From Acuticoccus sp038745295 (GTDB lineage: Bacteria > Pseudomonadota > Alphaproteobacteria > Rhizobiales > Amorphaceae), in NCBI GenBank assembly GCA_038745295.1, contig JBCDLN010000275.1:1-5300 (forward strand): DNA of 5,300 nucleotides. Reading direction: 5' to 3'. Below, one piece after another: positions 4,913 through 5,300 of this stretch (positions are counted from its first letter, which is position 1; each line of letters opens with the position of its first letter). A program made the translations under genes and the position numbers. The notes below the pieces were generated by a model that saw only the letters and a list, made by a program, of their open reading frames with translations, was not told the DNA's origin and made no database searches.

Positions 4913-5300
4913 TTACCAGCTGCCTGTGTTTCCCATCGATGCCCAGGGCTCTGCCGGCGCTTTGGAAGCACCGCTTTGGAGAAGCTCGATGGATATCCCA
5001 TCAGGGGAGCGGACAAACGCCATATGACCATCGCGCGGCGGCCGATTGATGGTCACGCCGCCATCCATAAGCCGCTGGCAGGTGGCATAAATATCATCGA
5101 CCCGAAACGCGAGGTGGCCAAAGTTGCGGCCGCCTGAATAGTCTTCAGGGTCCCAGTTATAGGTGAGTTCCAGAAGGGGGCTCTTCGCGTCACTGTTTGC
5201 ACGGGTCATATCACCCGGCGCAGCTAGGAAGACGAGTGTGAAGCGACCTTTGTCGTTTTCAACCCGGCGCACTTCCTCCATGCCGAGCTTTCCGCAGTAA
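4913..5300 (-). CDS. gloA: Lactoylglutathione lyase (glyoxalase I), 5' end outside window
   Basis: A cytosolic VOC-fold metalloenzyme that converts the methylglyoxal-glutathione hemithioacetal to S-lactoylglutathione. The frame is open through the window edge: codons before the ATG at 5281 read YCGKLG, matching the FY-x-x-x-LGM motif of the family, so that ATG is internal and roughly 15-20 residues are missing. Counting from that Met, family marks are KGRFTLVFLAAPGD (11-24), LELTYNW (37-43) with metal ligand E38, FGHLAFRVDD (54-63) with ligand H56, and SPDGISIELLQ (92-102) with ligand E99. The E-to-H spacing of 18 equals that of E. coli GlxI; the H-to-E spacing is 43 instead of 48, a shorter loop. 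The fourth ligand, an N-terminal His, is outside the window. It runs convergent to gntR and has no evident link with livH. Confidence 0.93.
   Translation of the reverse strand, partial: YCGKLGMEEVRRVENDKGRFTLVFLAAPGDMTRANSDAKSPLLELTYNWDPEDYSGGRNFGHLAFRVDDIYATCQRLMDGGVTINRPPRDGHMAFVRSPDGISIELLQSGASKAPAEPWASMGNTGSW

Noticed and set aside
1..5300. A new defence, mobile or biosynthetic system
   Set aside because: Every convincing gene belongs to a known family of metabolism, transport, sensing or regulation; there are no repeats, transposases, nucleases or clustered unknown genes to support such a claim.

Overview
The window is moderately GC-rich and densely packed with genes. Its protein families point to an alphaproteobacterium: a periplasmic PQQ-type sugar dehydrogenase, a short BLUF blue-light receptor, a LivH-type ABC permease, a FCD-type GntR regulator and two VOC-fold proteins. 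This taxonomic call rests on protein style and base composition only, because no rRNA or marker gene is present.

Layout from left to right. (1) 1-1167, minus: the first 389 residues of a secreted PQQ-dependent aldose sugar dehydrogenase; its last codons lie beyond the left edge. (2) 1168-1488: a 321-nt gap with no convincing gene. (3) 1489-1971, minus: a 160-residue stand-alone BLUF photoreceptor with its key flavin-site residues intact. (4) 1972-2233: a non-coding gap carrying three separate inverted repeats. (5) 2234-2608, minus: a small glyoxalase-like (VOC) protein of unknown substrate. (6) 2635-3615, minus: livH, a branched-chain-amino-acid-type ABC permease subunit, 26 bp upstream of the VOC gene and probably co-transcribed with it. 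(7) 3616-3998: a divergent control region, GC-rich next to livH and clearly AT-rich next to the regulator. (8) 3999-4715, plus: a FCD/GntR-family repressor, the obvious candidate regulator of livH and of itself. (9) 4716-4912: a convergent gap with a strong hairpin. (10) 4913-5300, minus: most of lactoylglutathione lyase (gloA), whose start lies beyond the right edge.

A conservative reading is that the gntR/livH/VOC trio is a locally regulated uptake module. The BLUF protein, the sugar dehydrogenase and glyoxalase I are ordinary neighbours, with no demonstrated link to the trio. Oddities are livH standing without livM, livG, livF or a binding protein next to it, the symmetric elements in the gaps, and the mirrored -10 boxes in the divergent promoter region. 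I see no CRISPR array, insertion sequence, phage gene, toxin-antitoxin pair or RNA gene, and nothing that compels a claim of a new multi-gene system.
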